Below are positions 63,934-64,000 of a DNA stretch of 64,000 nucleotides, piece by piece (the stretch's first letter is position 1; every line of letters starts with the position of its first letter). Under the pieces are notes generated by a model. That model did no database searches and was not told the origin of the DNA. It was given only the letters and a program-made list of their open reading frames with translations. Source of the stretch: Curtanaerobium respiraculi (GTDB lineage: Bacteria; Actinomycetota; Coriobacteriia; Coriobacteriales; Eggerthellaceae); contig NZ_JANIPD030000041.1 of assembly GCF_024609215.1 (NCBI RefSeq), positions 59,784-123,783 of the forward strand, in the 5' to 3' direction. Both the position numbers and the translations under genes were made by a program.

Positions 63934-64000
63934 TTCCGGTGACATTTCCTGTGGCGGAACCGCTCAGCTCCTCGGTTTCCTCACGTCTGCCATGACCTGG

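Overview
The window is high-GC, Gram-positive DNA. Sortase and sortase-substrate genes, two LytR-CpsA-Psr ligases, a CarD regulator, actinobacterial-type RpoB/RpoC and a teichoic-acid-like polysaccharide locus point to Actinomycetota. The gene set is most consistent with class Coriobacteriia (Eggerthella/Slackia-like gut anaerobes), but this is inferred from gene content only, and genus cannot be decided from the sequence alone.

Layout. 1-6.8 kb: the end of a class B sortase gene, then purine genes purM and purN, an XdhC-like protein, a Phd/ParE toxin-antitoxin pair, and on the minus strand a two-gene set encoding the last two steps to IMP as separate proteins (archaeal-type PurO plus a stand-alone AICAR transformylase). 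7-17.6 kb: a J-domain membrane protein, hisS, aspS, carB, a PNPOx-fold flavoprotein and tRNA-Val. 17.7-20.2 kb: a disturbed segment with a capD-like gene fragment and an AlbA_2-type regulator of lower GC. 20.2-29.5 kb: a LytTR response regulator whose frame is broken at a run of 11 G, its overlapping GHKL histidine kinase, and a 2243-residue von Willebrand/pilin-repeat adhesin with an MPLTG sorting signal. 29.9-36.3 kb: carD, uspA, an FAD oxidoreductase, mtnA-like, a YfcE-like phosphoesterase, rlmB and yacP. 36.4-44.4 kb: rpoB-rpoC. RpoC carries a long C-terminal extension containing a helix-hairpin-helix domain that resembles the RNA polymerase alpha C-terminal domain. 44.5-57.9 kb: a cell-surface polysaccharide region with three family 2 glycosyltransferases, two LCP ligases, a polyprenyl sugar-phosphate transferase, DUF4422, LicD, an ABC exporter pair, TagD and TagF-like enzymes. 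58-63.3 kb: an IS21-family element interrupted near the 3' end of its own istA by a second IS21-family element. 63.3-64 kb: truncated gene remnants.

How the genes work together. The 48.9-57.9 kb run reads as one pathway: a lipid-linked sugar is primed (51334), extended and decorated (53583 LicD, 56153 TagD, 56629 TagF-like), exported (54525/55324) and attached to peptidoglycan by the LCP proteins (48962, 50319). The two-component system at 20.3-22.5 kb sits directly upstream of the giant adhesin and is the natural candidate for its regulator, with the G tract as a possible on/off switch.

Intergenic space is unusually rich in short repeated, mostly palindromic elements. At least five families are visible: a 103-118 bp inverted-repeat element in four copies, a 157 bp element with short relics elsewhere, a 29 bp repeat linked to a 155 bp conserved block at two loci 25 kb apart, a 160-195 bp element with pairing-conserved arms in two copies, and a GGTTGCAAAT-type palindrome.
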